A stretch of 64,000 nt of DNA from JAFGCN01 sp964547015 (GCA_964547015.1 CAZJKT010000002.1:3109-67108), one strand, 5' to 3'; shown: positions 1-9,173, counted from the first letter of the stretch. Notes: generated by a model not told the origin, from the letters alone. Translations and numbers: made by a program.

Positions 1-160
1 CATTCCACATTCCCGGCAAAAAGGGTTGCAAGAAGAAGGCAAAGAGACCCTATAAATATAAACAGATAAACCTGTTGGTCGTCCCTCATAATTACAATGC
101 GTTTTTGATTATATATATAGATACTGTATTGATATGCTCCTGATATCCCCCCACAACGGC
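1..160. other. Left edge, no assignable gene
   Basis: The first 160 bases have no start codon with a convincing ORF. One plus-strand frame is open from the window edge to a TGA near 143 and is basic at first (lysine-rich around bases 18-65), so it could be the tail of a gene lying to the left. It has no domain I recognise. The second half is AT-rich. Confidence 0.3.
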
Positions 161-667
161 TCAAAACGAAAAAATCCTTATCCCCCAAACAGTTGCAAGG
201 GTAACAAGTATTCCTGCAATAATGACCCCCGCAATATTTGCCGCCCTAAACTCCTTTAGCCTAAAGCCGAATATAAATGCGGCCAATGCCCCGCTCCATA
301 CCCCTGAGCCTGGAAAAGGAATGCCTATAAAAAGCGCAAGGCCAATCTTGCCATACCTCTCAACATACTTTTGGGCCTTTTTTTGCGCCCTTTTTACAGA
401 AAACCCATAAACCCTCTCCATATGAGGGACCTTTAATACATGGGGCAGCAAGGCCTTTAGAGACCAGAAAATAAATTCTCCCAAAAGGATATTCGCAATT
501 ACAACAAAGGGAAATACTATTAATGGGCTTAGCCCAAGCCCGCTTAAGCTCAGCCCGAAAGGCAGAGAAACAGACCCCGACCAAATCCCGTAAGGTATGC
601 TTGCCCTAAGCTCAAAGAAAGGAAGCATTGTAAGCAAAAAAAGCGCAATAAATCCGAAAATCTCCAT
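161..667 (-). CDS. Small multidrug export-type membrane protein (PF06695-like)
   Basis: Integral membrane protein of 168 residues from the ATG at 667. The frame stays open upstream to 772 but would then overlap the divergent aIF2-gamma gene, so the inner Met was chosen; it leaves a 35-bp divergent promoter region. It begins with a hydrophobic helix followed by ELRASIPYGI, the hallmark of the small multidrug export family, and later has IPFPGSGVWSG before another membrane segment. A basic loop lies in the middle. The family is annotated as export-related from weak evidence, so the substrate is unknown. Family assignment is good, function is not established. Confidence 0.75.
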   Translation of the reverse strand: MEIFGFIALFLLTMLPFFELRASIPYGIWSGSVSLPFGLSLSGLGLSPLIVFPFVVIANILLGEFIFWSLKALLPHVLKVPHMERVYGFSVKRAQKKAQKYVERYGKIGLALFIGIPFPGSGVWSGALAAFIFGFRLKEFRAANIAGVIIAGILVTLATVWGIRIFSF

Positions 668-702
668 AAAAGAGTGTAAGAAGTTTAAAACAAACCAATA
701 TA

Positions 703-1872
703 ATGGAAAAAATTTCGCACCCCCGGATAAATATCGGAGTATTGGGCCATGTTGACCATGGAAAGACAACAATCGTTGAGGCCCTTACAGGCCAGTGGGT
801 ATCGCGCTACTCTGAAGAGAAAAAAAGGGGGATAACAATAAGGCTTGGCTACACAGATTTTTCAGCTTACCGCTGCAGCAAATGCTTGCGGCTTTCAACA
901 ACCCCCAAATGCATCTACTGCTTTTCAGACTGTAATCTGGAGAGAAAATTTTCTTTAGTTGACGCTCCGGGCCACGAAAGCCTTATCCCCATTGTTCTTT
1001 CGGGAGCCTCCCTTTTTGACGCCGCAATCCTTGTCATCGCCGCAAACGAGCCCTGCCCTCAGCCCCAGACAGTTGAGCATTTCAGAGCAATCCAAATCGG
1101 GGAAATAAAAAATATAATTGTTGTGCAAAACAAAGTCGACCTTGTTCCAAAAGAGGAGGCTGTTATGCACTTCAAAAAAATCAAGGAATTCCTCAAAGGC
1201 ACAATCGCAGAAAACGCCCCTATTATTCCTGCCTCAGCCCAGCAAAAACTCGGAATTGAATTCCTTATAGATGAGCTTATGAAGCTTGAAGATCCAAAGC
1301 CCCAGGAAGGCGACCCGCTTTTTCTTATTGCCCGCTCCTTTGACGCAAATAAGCCCGGCGAAATCCCCGAGAAAATTTCAGGAGGAGTAATAGGGGGAAG
1401 CATGATTCGGGGAACAATTAAAAAGGGGGACTCAATCACTATAAAGCCCCCTATTATAAACGGGAAATATACTGAAATTGAAACTACAGTCCGGAAGATA
1501 ATGAGGGGCTCTGATGAGTTTGATGAAGCAACTCCCGGAGGCCTTGTGGCGCTCCAGACCGGCCTTGACCCAAGCCTTGCAAAGTCCGACAAGCTTGTAG
1601 GGTGCATTGCAGGAAGCGGGGAGCTTCCAAAGACCATAACTTCCTTCAAAGCCTGCTACAAAATATTTGAGGGATATTCCATCAAGGCAAATGACAATAT
1701 CCTCGTAACCTGCAGAAACAGCAGAAGCACAGGAACAGTAAAATCAATAAATGATAAGGAGCTTGCAATAGAATTGCGCTCGCCCATATGCGCCGATGAG
1801 GGCGGAAAGATCGGGTATTCCAAATTAATAGAGCAGAAATGGCGTCTTGTGGGCTGGGGCAAAGTAAAGTAG
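703..1872 (+). CDS. eif2g: Translation initiation factor aIF2 subunit gamma
   Basis: GTPase core of aIF2, which carries initiator Met-tRNA to the small ribosomal subunit. The G1 loop GHVDHGKT is at residues 15-22, a zinc knuckle with Cys58, Cys61, Cys70 and Cys73 sits after switch I, the G3 motif DAPGH is at 87-91 and the G4 motif NKVD follows near residue 140. Domains II and III fill the C-terminal half. At 389 residues it is slightly shorter than the usual 410 or so. The start ATG follows an AT-rich stretch without a Shine-Dalgarno site, as for most genes here. It is transcribed divergently from the small export protein gene. Confidence 0.97.
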   Translation: MEKISHPRINIGVLGHVDHGKTTIVEALTGQWVSRYSEEKKRGITIRLGYTDFSAYRCSKCLRLSTTPKCIYCFSDCNLERKFSLVDAPGHESLIPIVLSGASLFDAAILVIAANEPCPQPQTVEHFRAIQIGEIKNIIVVQNKVDLVPKEEAVMHFKKIKEFLKGTIAENAPIIPASAQQKLGIEFLIDELMKLEDPKPQEGDPLFLIARSFDANKPGEIPEKISGGVIGGSMIRGTIKKGDSITIKPPIINGKYTEIETTVRKIMRGSDEFDEATPGGLVALQTGLDPSLAKSDKLVGCIAGSGELPKTITSFKACYKIFEGYSIKANDNILVTCRNSRSTGTVKSINDKELAIELRSPICADEGGKIGYSKLIEQKWRLVGWGKVK

Positions 1873-1945
1873 TTTCCCAAATATCCAATATAAAGCCGCG
1901 CCCTAAACCAAAATAATGAATAGATACATTCAATGATTAAATCCT

Positions 1946-2530
1946 TCACTGCAAATACTTCTTTGACCTGGCCTCATCAGTCAGCCTGAGGTATAACCCC
2001 AAAATAAATCGGTCATGCTCCATTAGGGGGCGCTTATAGGAATCAACAATCCCAAAATTTATTTTGTTGTCCTTCCATGATTTTCCGCCTGAGCAAATAT
2101 TCTGCAAAATAGGCTGAAGCTTGTCAAGCGACTGAACTATTTTTGCCTCAATTGTTTTTGACTCCCGATATTCCCCAAGCAGATTTTTGAATTTATCTTC
2201 CACATCCTTAGGAAGCAAAGCCGGGAGTTTTTTTAATGCATCCTCTTCCCTTTCTTCTTTTCCTTCCCGCTCAGCTTTGTCAAACGCAAAAGGGTCGCCC
2301 GCATAAATTTCCGCAAGGTCATGGATTAAGTAAATTTTTAGCATCTTTAAAATATCCGCCTTCGCCGCAAGCTCTTTTTCAAAAAGAAGGACAATCATAG
2401 CCAAATGCCACGAGTGCTCGGCATCGCTTTCTCTGCGCCTAAGGTTTGAGCAAAAAGTCCTTCTCTCAACAAGCTTATACTTTTCAATCTCTTTTAGAAA
2501 ATTCAGCAGTTTATCAGCCCTCTCTTCCAT
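1946..2530 (-). CDS. HD-domain phosphohydrolase (HDDC2/YfbR-like)
   Basis: A 194-residue protein with the arrangement of the HDDC2/YfbR family of metal-dependent 5'-nucleotidases. Histidines in EHSWH near residue 39 are followed by IHDLAEIYAGD near residue 70, which holds the HD dyad and the conserved acidic residues; a conserved Asp falls near 135 in QSLDKLQP. These enzymes typically dephosphorylate dNMPs or related nucleotides. The gene is convergent with aIF2-gamma, and a tandem repeat lies just before its start. Family call is firm; the substrate is inferred only from the family. Confidence 0.85.
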   Translation of the reverse strand: MEERADKLLNFLKEIEKYKLVERRTFCSNLRRRESDAEHSWHLAMIVLLFEKELAAKADILKMLKIYLIHDLAEIYAGDPFAFDKAEREGKEEREEDALKKLPALLPKDVEDKFKNLLGEYRESKTIEAKIVQSLDKLQPILQNICSGGKSWKDNKINFGIVDSYKRPLMEHDRFILGLYLRLTDEARSKKYLQ

Positions 2531-2615
2531 AATAGTCTTTTGGCAAAAATAAGGGGCAAAGAAAATCGAAGCCGCACCATGCTATATGGGAAGAAAATCC
2601 AATAATCAGGAAAAT

Positions 2616-2817
2616 AAGCAAGGAGTAAAAATNNNNNNNNNNNNNNNNNNNNNNNNNNNNNNNNNNNNNNNNNNNNNNNNNNNNNNNNNNNNNNNNNNNN
2701 NNNNNNNNNNNNNNNNNNNNNNNNNNNNNNNNAAGCAAGGAATAAAAATAAGCAAGGAATAAAAATAAGCAAGGAATAAAAATAAGCAAGGAATAAAAAT
2801 AAGCGAGGAGTAAAAAA
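2616..2817. repeat. 17-bp tandem repeat (AAGCAAGGAATAAAAAT) interrupted by an assembly gap
   Basis: One 17-bp unit lies at 2616-2632. After a run of exactly 100 N come five further units in perfect register at 2733-2749, 2750-2766, 2767-2783, 2784-2800 and 2801-2817; four are identical and the last has three changes. The first and last units share an A-to-G change (AAGG to GAGG-type), suggesting the array edges have diverged while the middle is homogenised. There are no spacers, so it is not a CRISPR. The true copy number is hidden by the gap. It lies between a gene start and a ribbon-helix-helix gene, outside any gene. Confidence 0.95.
2633..2732. other. 100-N scaffold gap
   Basis: Exactly one hundred undetermined bases placed inside the tandem repeat. 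The round number marks it as a conventional scaffold gap of unknown real length, most likely caused by collapse of the repeat during assembly. Confidence 0.99.
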
Positions 2818-3072
2818 GAAGGCAGCGCTAACTAAGATAAAAAGAAAACAAAATCGGTCAAGCGCCAAAAGTCAAATCCGATTTCATTATTCGTCGTCTT
2901 CCATTACCTAATACGTAAAGTATTTAAATAAAGTGTGTGGTGCATTATATACATTCAATACTACAAATATATCTAAACAGGTATCTTTAAATAAAAAAAT
3001 TAACCTACCTTAACAGATAAGTATATATATTGGCTAATTTTAGGGTTTTTAAGCTTAAAATTGATTAAAATA
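2818..3072. other. AT-rich intergenic region, promoter of RHH gene
   Basis: No gene is visible here. The stretch is very AT-rich and includes a TATA-like run around 3020-3031 that may drive the downstream ribbon-helix-helix gene. Confidence 0.4.
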
Positions 3073-3312
3073 ATGCCAGAAGAAGTTGAAGAGAAGAAAG
3101 GCGCGTCAGAAAAGCTTACAACAACTATTGAAGTAGACAAAGAGTTATTCCTAAGATTCAAGGCGCTATGCGTTCTCAAGGAATTCAAAATGTCCAGCAT
3201 CATCGAAGACATGATACGGCAATGGGTAGATGCCTCCTCAAAATCAGTATCTATAGAAGACCAGATAGAAGATAAAACTAAGAAAGCCGAAGAGAAAGAC
3301 AAAAAGAAGTAG
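3073..3312 (+). CDS. Ribbon-helix-helix DNA-binding protein
   Basis: A 79-residue protein. After an acidic N-terminus comes KLTTTIEVDKELFLRF, which fits the beta strand and first helix of a CopG/MetJ-type ribbon-helix-helix fold, then MSSIIEDMIRQWV as the second helix. The C-terminal third is a highly charged Lys/Glu tail. Such proteins bind DNA as dimers and commonly repress their own gene or act as antitoxins; no partner toxin is visible next to it. The ATG at 3073 was preferred over an upstream in-frame TTG at 3061. It stands alone ahead of rrp42 with about 45 bp between them. Confidence 0.65.
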   Translation: MPEEVEEKKGASEKLTTTIEVDKELFLRFKALCVLKEFKMSSIIEDMIRQWVDASSKSVSIEDQIEDKTKKAEEKDKKK

Positions 3313-3357
3313 GGCAAATTTTATTTTTTGCGATACAAATAATTTTCCTTTTTAATT

Positions 3358-4119
3358 ATGGTAGAAACAACATCGCCGGAATTGGTCAGGGAACTGATCA
3401 CTAAAGGCTCAAGGCTTGAGGGCAGAAGCCCTCTGGAATACAGAAAAATTGAGATAAAGGCAAACAGGCTCAAAAAAGCGGAAGGCTCCTGCGAACTTTC
3501 TCTTGGCGACACAAAAGTGATCGCCGGCGTAAAATTCGACACAATGACGCCTTACCCGGACAGCCCGGACAAAGGGGGCCTTATGGTTAATATAAGCTAT
3601 ATCCCCATTGTATTCAAGGAACTGTCCCAAAACAAGGATATTGAGGCTTCAAGGGTTGTTGACCGAAGCATAAGGGAGAGCAAAGCTCTTGCGCTCGAGG
3701 ATTTCTGCATAACCCCGGGAGAAAAAGCGTTCACAATATTCATTGACGCCTATATCCTCAACTATGACGGAAACCTTATTGATGCAATAAACCTTGCGGC
3801 CCTTAAGGCCCTTATGAGCGCAAAAATGCCCGTCCTTGATGAAAAGGGAAAGGCTGCGCAAAGCGATAAGCCCCTAAAGCTCAATTCAGTGCCTATAATG
3901 GTGACAGTCTCAAGCATAGACGGTGAATTTATTGCCGACCTTAGCTCCGCTGAAGAGCATGCGCTTGACTACTCGCTATGCCTATCCTACCTTGAAGACG
4001 GAAGGATTTGCGCCATGCAAAAGCAGGGTTCCATGGGAATACCTAGAGAAGACCTCGAGAAAATATTTGAAATAGGCGCAAAAAAGCAGGCTGAGCTTAG
4101 AAAAGCCCTTGAGCAGTAA
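3358..4119 (+). CDS. rrp42: Exosome complex subunit Rrp42
   Basis: RNase PH-fold subunit of the archaeal exosome (253 residues). It forms the hexameric ring with Rrp41 and is the catalytically inactive partner that shapes the RNA path. It starts with the helical N-terminal extension and the LEGRSPLEYRKIEI segment typical of Rrp42, has the RSIRESKALALEDFCI region mid-protein, and ends in a helical tail. In many archaea rrp42 follows rrp41 directly; here rrp4-rrp41 lie 16 kb away and rrp42 has its own promoter region. Confidence 0.95.
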   Translation: MVETTSPELVRELITKGSRLEGRSPLEYRKIEIKANRLKKAEGSCELSLGDTKVIAGVKFDTMTPYPDSPDKGGLMVNISYIPIVFKELSQNKDIEASRVVDRSIRESKALALEDFCITPGEKAFTIFIDAYILNYDGNLIDAINLAALKALMSAKMPVLDEKGKAAQSDKPLKLNSVPIMVTVSSIDGEFIADLSSAEEHALDYSLCLSYLEDGRICAMQKQGSMGIPREDLEKIFEIGAKKQAELRKALEQ

Positions 4120-4167
4120 TTTTTTATCGGTTTTTTATTGGCAATTTTATTTAAACAGTCCTGACGC

Positions 4168-4665
4168 TTATTCGAATATTTTAAGAATTTCCGCCTTAGC
4201 CATCGGGCTTCCCGAAGAGATAAATATTGCGCCCGAAAACCTGCTTTTTGGCAAAATGGAAAATTCCCTGCCCAATACAGAAATATCCGCCCTGCCGGTT
4301 AATTTTAATGCGGTTTGGGTTTTATTTGGCAAGGCGGGGTAATCCTGCCCCTCTAACGAGAAAATCAGAGTCTCATCAAAAAAGTTTGCAAAATAGATTG
4401 CGTTCTCGCCCCGGGGGTAAATGATATAATAGAGCTCCAGGTGGGGATAATTCTCCTTGACAAACCTGCCAAATGATTCCGGCTCATAATCCCCCTCATC
4501 CTCAAGCGACAGGTAAGAAAGCCAATAATTATATTCTAAGGCGATATTTTCCAGAATATAAGTGTCGGTTTTAGGAAGAAAAATCTCCTTTTGCATCCCC
4601 GGGGCAAGGAGAAATAAGGCAAGGGCAACGGAAATTGCTCCCAGCAGGAATATCTGCCCCTTCAT
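4168..4665 (-). CDS. Pilin-like protein with KGQ class III signal
   Basis: A 165-residue protein anchored by one N-terminal helix. It opens MKGQIFLLGAISVALAL, matching archaeal class III (prepilin-type) signals, where a short basic stretch ending in KG is cut just before the hydrophobic helix starting with Q. The rest is soluble and probably extracytoplasmic, with no domain I recognise. The second Met (4665) gives the classic short pre-sequence; the first Met is at 4674. A related RGQ-type N-terminus occurs in the pilus-like cluster at 14.7 kb, so both may be substrates of the same peptidase. Confidence 0.55.
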   Translation of the reverse strand: MKGQIFLLGAISVALALFLLAPGMQKEIFLPKTDTYILENIALEYNYWLSYLSLEDEGDYEPESFGRFVKENYPHLELYYIIYPRGENAIYFANFFDETLIFSLEGQDYPALPNKTQTALKLTGRADISVLGREFSILPKSRFSGAIFISSGSPMAKAEILKIFE

Positions 4666-4697
4666 AGCCCTCATAATATAAAATTTGCAGATAAATT

Positions 4698-4973
4698 ATG
4701 GCTGACGCACCATACAGGAGGGTACATAAACATGGAAAGGGAAGAGGCACAGAGCTTACGGTAACCTGCTCTTTTTGCGGAAAAAAAGTCCCTAAATACA
4801 AGACTTTCATAAAGAGGAGGGGATTTTCAATATCCGACCCCTCCCTAAGAAAAGACCTCTCAGAAGTCGGCTTTTTGACCTCAAACTCAAGGCTTTATGT
4901 GTGCCCAAGCTGCGCCCGCCGAAAAAGGATTTCGGAGCCGGGAAAGTCAAGGAAGTCCAACAAAAGGCAGTAG
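4698..4973 (+). CDS. rps26e: Small ribosomal subunit protein S26e-like
   Basis: A 91-residue basic protein with the eukaryote/archaeal S26e pattern: a KHGKGRG segment, a CSFCGKKVPK zinc half-site near residue 25, a middle stretch ending in SRLYVCPSCARRKRIS with the second CxxC near residue 70, and a basic tail. S26e sits at the mRNA exit channel of the 30S subunit. It is patchily distributed in archaea, so its presence is a mild phylogenetic hint. The sequence is divergent, so this is a strong but not certain call. Confidence 0.75.
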   Translation: MADAPYRRVHKHGKGRGTELTVTCSFCGKKVPKYKTFIKRRGFSISDPSLRKDLSEVGFLTSNSRLYVCPSCARRKRISEPGKSRKSNKRQ

Positions 4974-5120
4974 ATTTTGGACTCTTGCAGACTTTGGAAG
5001 ATTATCATCTATCATAGGCAAGTTTCATGTGCTTATGATAAATATTTAATATAGCTATTCAAGATATACCGGGTAATATCCTATTACCAATAAAAATATA
5101 GCTCATCTCTAGAAAAAATT

Positions 5121-5666
5121 TTACTGGTTCAAAGGCGCCGCCTTCTCAACTATATAAATCCCGTCCTGAAACCTTCTACGGTCATTTTTGCATTGCCTTG
5201 TCGCAAGCTCAAAATTGGCTGCAGTCTGACCCACTTTTTCCTTATCGAGCCCGGAAACGGTTATCTCCTGCTTTTCAATTTTTACATCAATGCCTTCAAT
5301 AATTTTTGATTTCCTTATGTCTTTTTGGCCTATAAAATTCTTGATTATAACCTCATTTCCCTTTCTCTCAAGGCTCATTGGGAAGTGAACATGGTGCACC
5401 TTAAGGGAATATTTGTACCCCTTTGTAACCCCTTCTGAAAGGGAATTAACATGGGCTTTAAGAGTCCCTAAAATCGCCTTGACTCTTTTTGACTCTTCCT
5501 TTGTGGAAATTGTAACCTCATTTCCGGATAGCTTCATTTTTATCAGGTTTGCGATTCCCCTGTTGTAGAAATCCCTGTCCAACTCGCCCAAAGGGCCTTT
5601 AAGGGTCAATCTAAATCCCTCCAATCGGGCCTCCACCCCTTCCGGAATACTAACTTTCACCTCCAT
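5121..5666 (-). CDS. rpl6: Large ribosomal subunit protein L6
   Basis: A 181-residue protein with the L6 two-repeat organisation: it begins with SIPEGVEARLEG and a conserved LKGPLGELDRDF, and the second half carries VHFPMSLERKGNEVIIKNF and the archaeal-type C-terminus with ATRQCKNDRRRFQDGIY. Length matches archaeal L6. The gene lies outside the usual large ribosomal operon, consistent with the scattered ribosomal genes in this window. It is convergent with rps26e. Confidence 0.97.
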   Translation of the reverse strand: MEVKVSIPEGVEARLEGFRLTLKGPLGELDRDFYNRGIANLIKMKLSGNEVTISTKEESKRVKAILGTLKAHVNSLSEGVTKGYKYSLKVHHVHFPMSLERKGNEVIIKNFIGQKDIRKSKIIEGIDVKIEKQEITVSGLDKEKVGQTAANFELATRQCKNDRRRFQDGIYIVEKAAPLNQ

Positions 5667-5735
5667 TATAGTAGTCCTGAAGAAATTTAAAGTGCTGAAA
5701 TTGGGGCTTTTTATGGAAATTAAATAGTTCTCAGG

Positions 5736-7169
5736 CTAAGTGATGATATATGCCCTACCGGCCCTATCTGCATAGGCATATTTTATCCCTATTGGAACTC
5801 CGCCGCTCCCCCCAATCAAGGTATATTCTCTGGATTCTCCTTTCGCATACGGCCCCAAAAGCTCAGCCGAGCCAAATTCGCCGCCCCTCAAAATTTCCGC
5901 CTTTTCCAGCTCCAAAATCCCCTGTCCCGTATTTTCAAATTTAAGAGTATAAGCATATCGAGCTTCCCCGCCTTTCCTTTCGACAGCCTCTTTTTCGCGG
6001 GTGACTTTTATTTCAAGAGGTCCGTGCCTTATTGAACTTGTCCCTGCCTGCGCCTCAAAAGAGGCCGTATAAGCAAAATCCGCAAAAACATACTGCTCTT
6101 CGGGGTAAATGCCTGATTTTTTGGGATAAATCTCCCAGCGAAAGCCCATTTCTTTAGAAGTATTCAGCCTATTATCTTCTTTAGCCCCCTCCTGCCTCAA
6201 TTCAGCCTTCTCAAAACCCTCGCCAAGGCAGGAAATCCTGCAGTAATCAATTTCAACATCCGAACCCAGCCGGTTTTCAATCTCTAGAAAAAAGTAGGGG
6301 TTTGAGCTTTCGGGCCGAAATTTGTATCCGTTTGCGCCTACCCCAATATTCAGCCGGGAACCTCTTCCCCCAATTTGGTATATATATTCCTTCTGAGGCC
6401 TTTTTAGAGCGTCCGCTTTTTTTGATTTTTCGCTGATTCCGTCAATCTCGCCTTTTTGTATGATTCTGGGAACCCCAAACTCTTCCCACAATATCTTTTG
6501 GAAATATTGCCGGGTTTTTTGGTCGGAGGGTATGCACCCCTTATCTGCCTCCTTACAAGAGGCGCTGCAATTCCAGCCAAGAGAACTATCTATTTCAGAG
6601 CCGTATTTTTTGGCAAGCTCCTCAAATTCGCTTGGGCTAATATCCGTAAATGCGATTGCGCAAGTGTAGCCTTTCCGGCAGGAAGAACCAAAAGGGTCAT
6701 CCCTGCAGTCTATCTTCGGGGGGGCGGCTTCTATAACTTCCGGCGGCGCTTCTTTTACAATTTCCGGCCCTCTCCTAAGCGCCTCTAAAATATATCTTTC
6801 CGGAATATGGCCCTGCTGCTCTAAGGCCATATATATTGCAGGCCCAAAAACGCCCGGCGGAAAGGGATACAGCCCCAATGACCTTAAATCCGACTTGTTG
6901 CCTGCCGGAGAGTAGTCTGAAGGCCCAAGGGCTGCGCCAAAACCGGACGCTGCAAGCAGCACAACCATACCCGCGCCAAGAACCTTCAAGGGAGTGTTTT
7001 TGTAAATTATTGGCTGATGTGGTGAAGGCTTGCCTAAATTTCCGCCGAAACAGCTTTCGCGAATAGAGCTTTTCGAAGCTCTCGCCATCAGCTCCGCAAA
7101 GCCTTGCCCGAATTTTCCGTCAATGCCCTTGGAAGGGATATTCCACATCATACATTTTTCGCTTACCAT
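5736..7169 (-). CDS. Membrane-anchored exported protein, function unknown
   Basis: A 477-residue protein I do not recognise. An unusually long 60-residue cytoplasmic N-terminus precedes a single hydrophobic segment at about 62-81 (VLGAGMVVLLAASGFGAALG), so the rest probably faces outside. Past the anchor are a proline/glutamate-rich linker, a cysteine-containing region with CRDDPFGSSCRKGYTC near 155-170, further Cys near 200-215, and a beta-rich C-terminal half with SNPYFFLEIENRLG and LKFENTGQGILELEKA, resembling Ig-like or transglutaminase-associated extracellular folds. It is followed on the other side by a lipoprotein gene on the same strand, 64 bp away; the two probably work together at the cell surface. 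Confidence 0.6.
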   Translation of the reverse strand: MVSEKCMMWNIPSKGIDGKFGQGFAELMARASKSSIRESCFGGNLGKPSPHQPIIYKNTPLKVLGAGMVVLLAASGFGAALGPSDYSPAGNKSDLRSLGLYPFPPGVFGPAIYMALEQQGHIPERYILEALRRGPEIVKEAPPEVIEAAPPKIDCRDDPFGSSCRKGYTCAIAFTDISPSEFEELAKKYGSEIDSSLGWNCSASCKEADKGCIPSDQKTRQYFQKILWEEFGVPRIIQKGEIDGISEKSKKADALKRPQKEYIYQIGGRGSRLNIGVGANGYKFRPESSNPYFFLEIENRLGSDVEIDYCRISCLGEGFEKAELRQEGAKEDNRLNTSKEMGFRWEIYPKKSGIYPEEQYVFADFAYTASFEAQAGTSSIRHGPLEIKVTREKEAVERKGGEARYAYTLKFENTGQGILELEKAEILRGGEFGSAELLGPYAKGESREYTLIGGSGGVPIGIKYAYADRAGRAYIIT

Positions 7170-7233
7170 ATACCAAATTATCTTACGATATACTAATAGT
7201 TTATAATTTTCATATAGTAGTCCTATTTAGTTA

Positions 7234-8052
7234 TTATTTGGGAACGCGCGAAGGAATAATCCTGAACGGATAAACCATATCCACAGTGTAGGTATACTTG
7301 ACCGTAAAGTAAAATATCTCTTCTGTCAAAGAGTCGGATTTGCCGGAAAAGGTGCATGAAAGGGCCTTGTCAAGCAAAGGGTTATAATCTTTATTGCATT
7401 CCATATCCCCATTATCTTCCCAATCCTCCAGCTTAATAACACCCCCCCCTGACAAAGGTGAAAAATAAATATTGGCGTAAGCTTTTTCTGTGACAACCGG
7501 CGGCGCCCGATTGAGGTCAACGGTCATTGTGATATAATTATCCGAGAAATGCATAGTCTTTGGGGCATTCGGGACAGGCTCGCCCGCCATCTCCTTTCCC
7601 GCCAAGTAATCCCTGCTTGCAAAAAGAATCTTTATCGGAAAGGTTATCTCCTTATTAATCACCGCCCTCACCCAAACCCGAGTGTTTGTCTCTGACGGAA
7701 TGTCTGATCTGGGAGTAAGTTTCCATGTAATTGAGGTCTGCTTTATTCCCTGCAAATTTTCTATTTCTTCTTCTCCCTGCGCCTCGTAGCTTTCAAAGAG
7801 GCCTTCATCCACGACACTTGCTTTTATGCCGTAATCCTCAACAGTATACAAATCATATTCGCTCGGGTTTCTTATGATAAGAGTAAGATATGTATATTCA
7901 TCCTCGCTCGCCCTCACCTGAGGCAACTCCGAATAAAGCTCAAGGGAAAGCGGGCGCTCAGAGGGGTCCGCGTCCCCACCCGGAAAAATATCCGTGCATC
8001 CCGAAAGGCCCACAATAAGAAATAGCAAACCAAGCGGAAAAAGGCGGCCCAT
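7234..8052 (-). CDS. Predicted lipoprotein, function unknown
   Basis: A 272-residue exported protein with a short signal sequence ending in a lipobox-like LSGC at residues 16-19, then a linker and a beta-rich domain; NPSEYDLYTVEDYGIKASVV suggests an Ig-like conditioned-by-membrane protein. A late Cys pair (MECNKDY and LSCTF) could form a disulfide. The head is divergent to the M42 peptidase gene, with a very short intergenic gap. It lies immediately upstream of the unknown exported protein at 5736-7169 and in the same direction. I cannot assign a function. Confidence 0.6.
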   Translation of the reverse strand: MGRLFPLGLLFLIVGLSGCTDIFPGGDADPSERPLSLELYSELPQVRASEDEYTYLTLIIRNPSEYDLYTVEDYGIKASVVDEGLFESYEAQGEEEIENLQGIKQTSITWKLTPRSDIPSETNTRVWVRAVINKEITFPIKILFASRDYLAGKEMAGEPVPNAPKTMHFSDNYITMTVDLNRAPPVVTEKAYANIYFSPLSGGGVIKLEDWEDNGDMECNKDYNPLLDKALSCTFSGKSDSLTEEIFYFTVKYTYTVDMVYPFRIIPSRVPK

Positions 8053-8075
8053 AAATTAAAGTTGATTTGAATATT

Positions 8076-9140
8076 ATGGACATCAGCCTGATTAAAAAGC
8101 TAAGCGAGGCGAGCGGGGTTTCCGGATTTGAAAGCGAAGTAAGGGAGATTATCAAAAAGGAGGTCGAAAAGTATGCAGATTCTGTTCGGGTCGACAACAT
8201 GGGAAACCTTATTGCGCTTAAAAAGGGCGCCGGCAAGAACAAGAAGAAAGTCGCTTTGGTGGCGCATATGGACGAAATCGGACTTCTCGTCAAAAGGTTT
8301 GAAAAAGGGTTTGTAGAATTCACAAAAATTGGGGGCATAGACAACCGAATTCTTTTAAGCCAGAGGGTTATCATTAAAGGAAAAAAAGATATTGAGGGGG
8401 TTATAGGCTCAAAGCCCATCCACTTGCAAAAAAAAGAGGAATGGGAAAAAGTAATAAAACACGACGATATGTATATTGAAGTAGGCCTTGTTGAAGAAAA
8501 AAAGAAAAAAGGCGAAAAAAAAGAACCGGAAAATCCGGGCCTCGGAATTGAGCTCGGCCTTCCAATTTCATTTAAGTCAGAATTTCGCCAGCTCCAAAAA
8601 AACACCTACTGCGGAAAGGCCCTTGACAACAGGCTTGGGGTTTACGCGCTCATAGACATATTAAAAAGAACAAAAAAGCCCAAAAACGACCTTTATTTCG
8701 TGTTCTCAACCCAGGAGGAGGTCGGGCTTAAGGGGGCGAGAACTGCCACCTACTCGATAAACCCCGACCTTGCAATTATTCTAGATACCTCAATTGCAGG
8801 CGATACACCAATGGTGTCGAAAAAAGACTCTGAACTTGCCCTGGGAAAGGGCGTTTCAATTACGATAATTGAAGCCGGAGGGCAGGGAATAATTGTCCCG
8901 GAGGCAATCCGAAATTATTTAGTTAATACCGCAAAGGAAAATAAAATCAAATATCAGCTGGAAATCGTGGAAGGGGGAATGACAGATGCCGCAATCGTGC
9001 AACTCATAAAAGAAGGAATTTTATGCGGCTCTTTAGGAATACCTGTAAGAAATATCCACACCCCAAACGAGATTTTTGACGGGCGCGACCTCGCCGAAGC
9101 CATCAAACTGACTGAGCTTACCGCAGATAATTGGAAATAG
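8076..9140 (+). CDS. M42-family metallo-aminopeptidase
   Basis: A 354-residue dinuclear-metal peptidase of the TET/glutamyl aminopeptidase family. The metal ligands are visible in order: VAHMDEIG (His-Asp) near residue 67, KALDNRLG with the bridging Asp, STQEEVGLKGA with the catalytic Glu pair, the ILDTS Asp, and IHTPNE with the final His near the end. A Lys-rich insertion with PIHLQKKEEWE follows the regulatory beta domain, as in the family. The ATG at 8076 was chosen over an in-frame TTG at 8067. These enzymes degrade peptides released by the proteasome in the cytoplasm. Confidence 0.93.
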   Translation: MDISLIKKLSEASGVSGFESEVREIIKKEVEKYADSVRVDNMGNLIALKKGAGKNKKKVALVAHMDEIGLLVKRFEKGFVEFTKIGGIDNRILLSQRVIIKGKKDIEGVIGSKPIHLQKKEEWEKVIKHDDMYIEVGLVEEKKKKGEKKEPENPGLGIELGLPISFKSEFRQLQKNTYCGKALDNRLGVYALIDILKRTKKPKNDLYFVFSTQEEVGLKGARTATYSINPDLAIILDTSIAGDTPMVSKKDSELALGKGVSITIIEAGGQGIIVPEAIRNYLVNTAKENKIKYQLEIVEGGMTDAAIVQLIKEGILCGSLGIPVRNIHTPNEIFDGRDLAEAIKLTELTADNWK

Positions 9141-9173
9141 TCCCTTTAAGCTAAATTTCCCTGATTTTTCCGC

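Noticed and set aside
2616..2817. Tandem repeat as CRISPR array
   Set aside because: Units are contiguous with no spacers, and no Cas genes are present.
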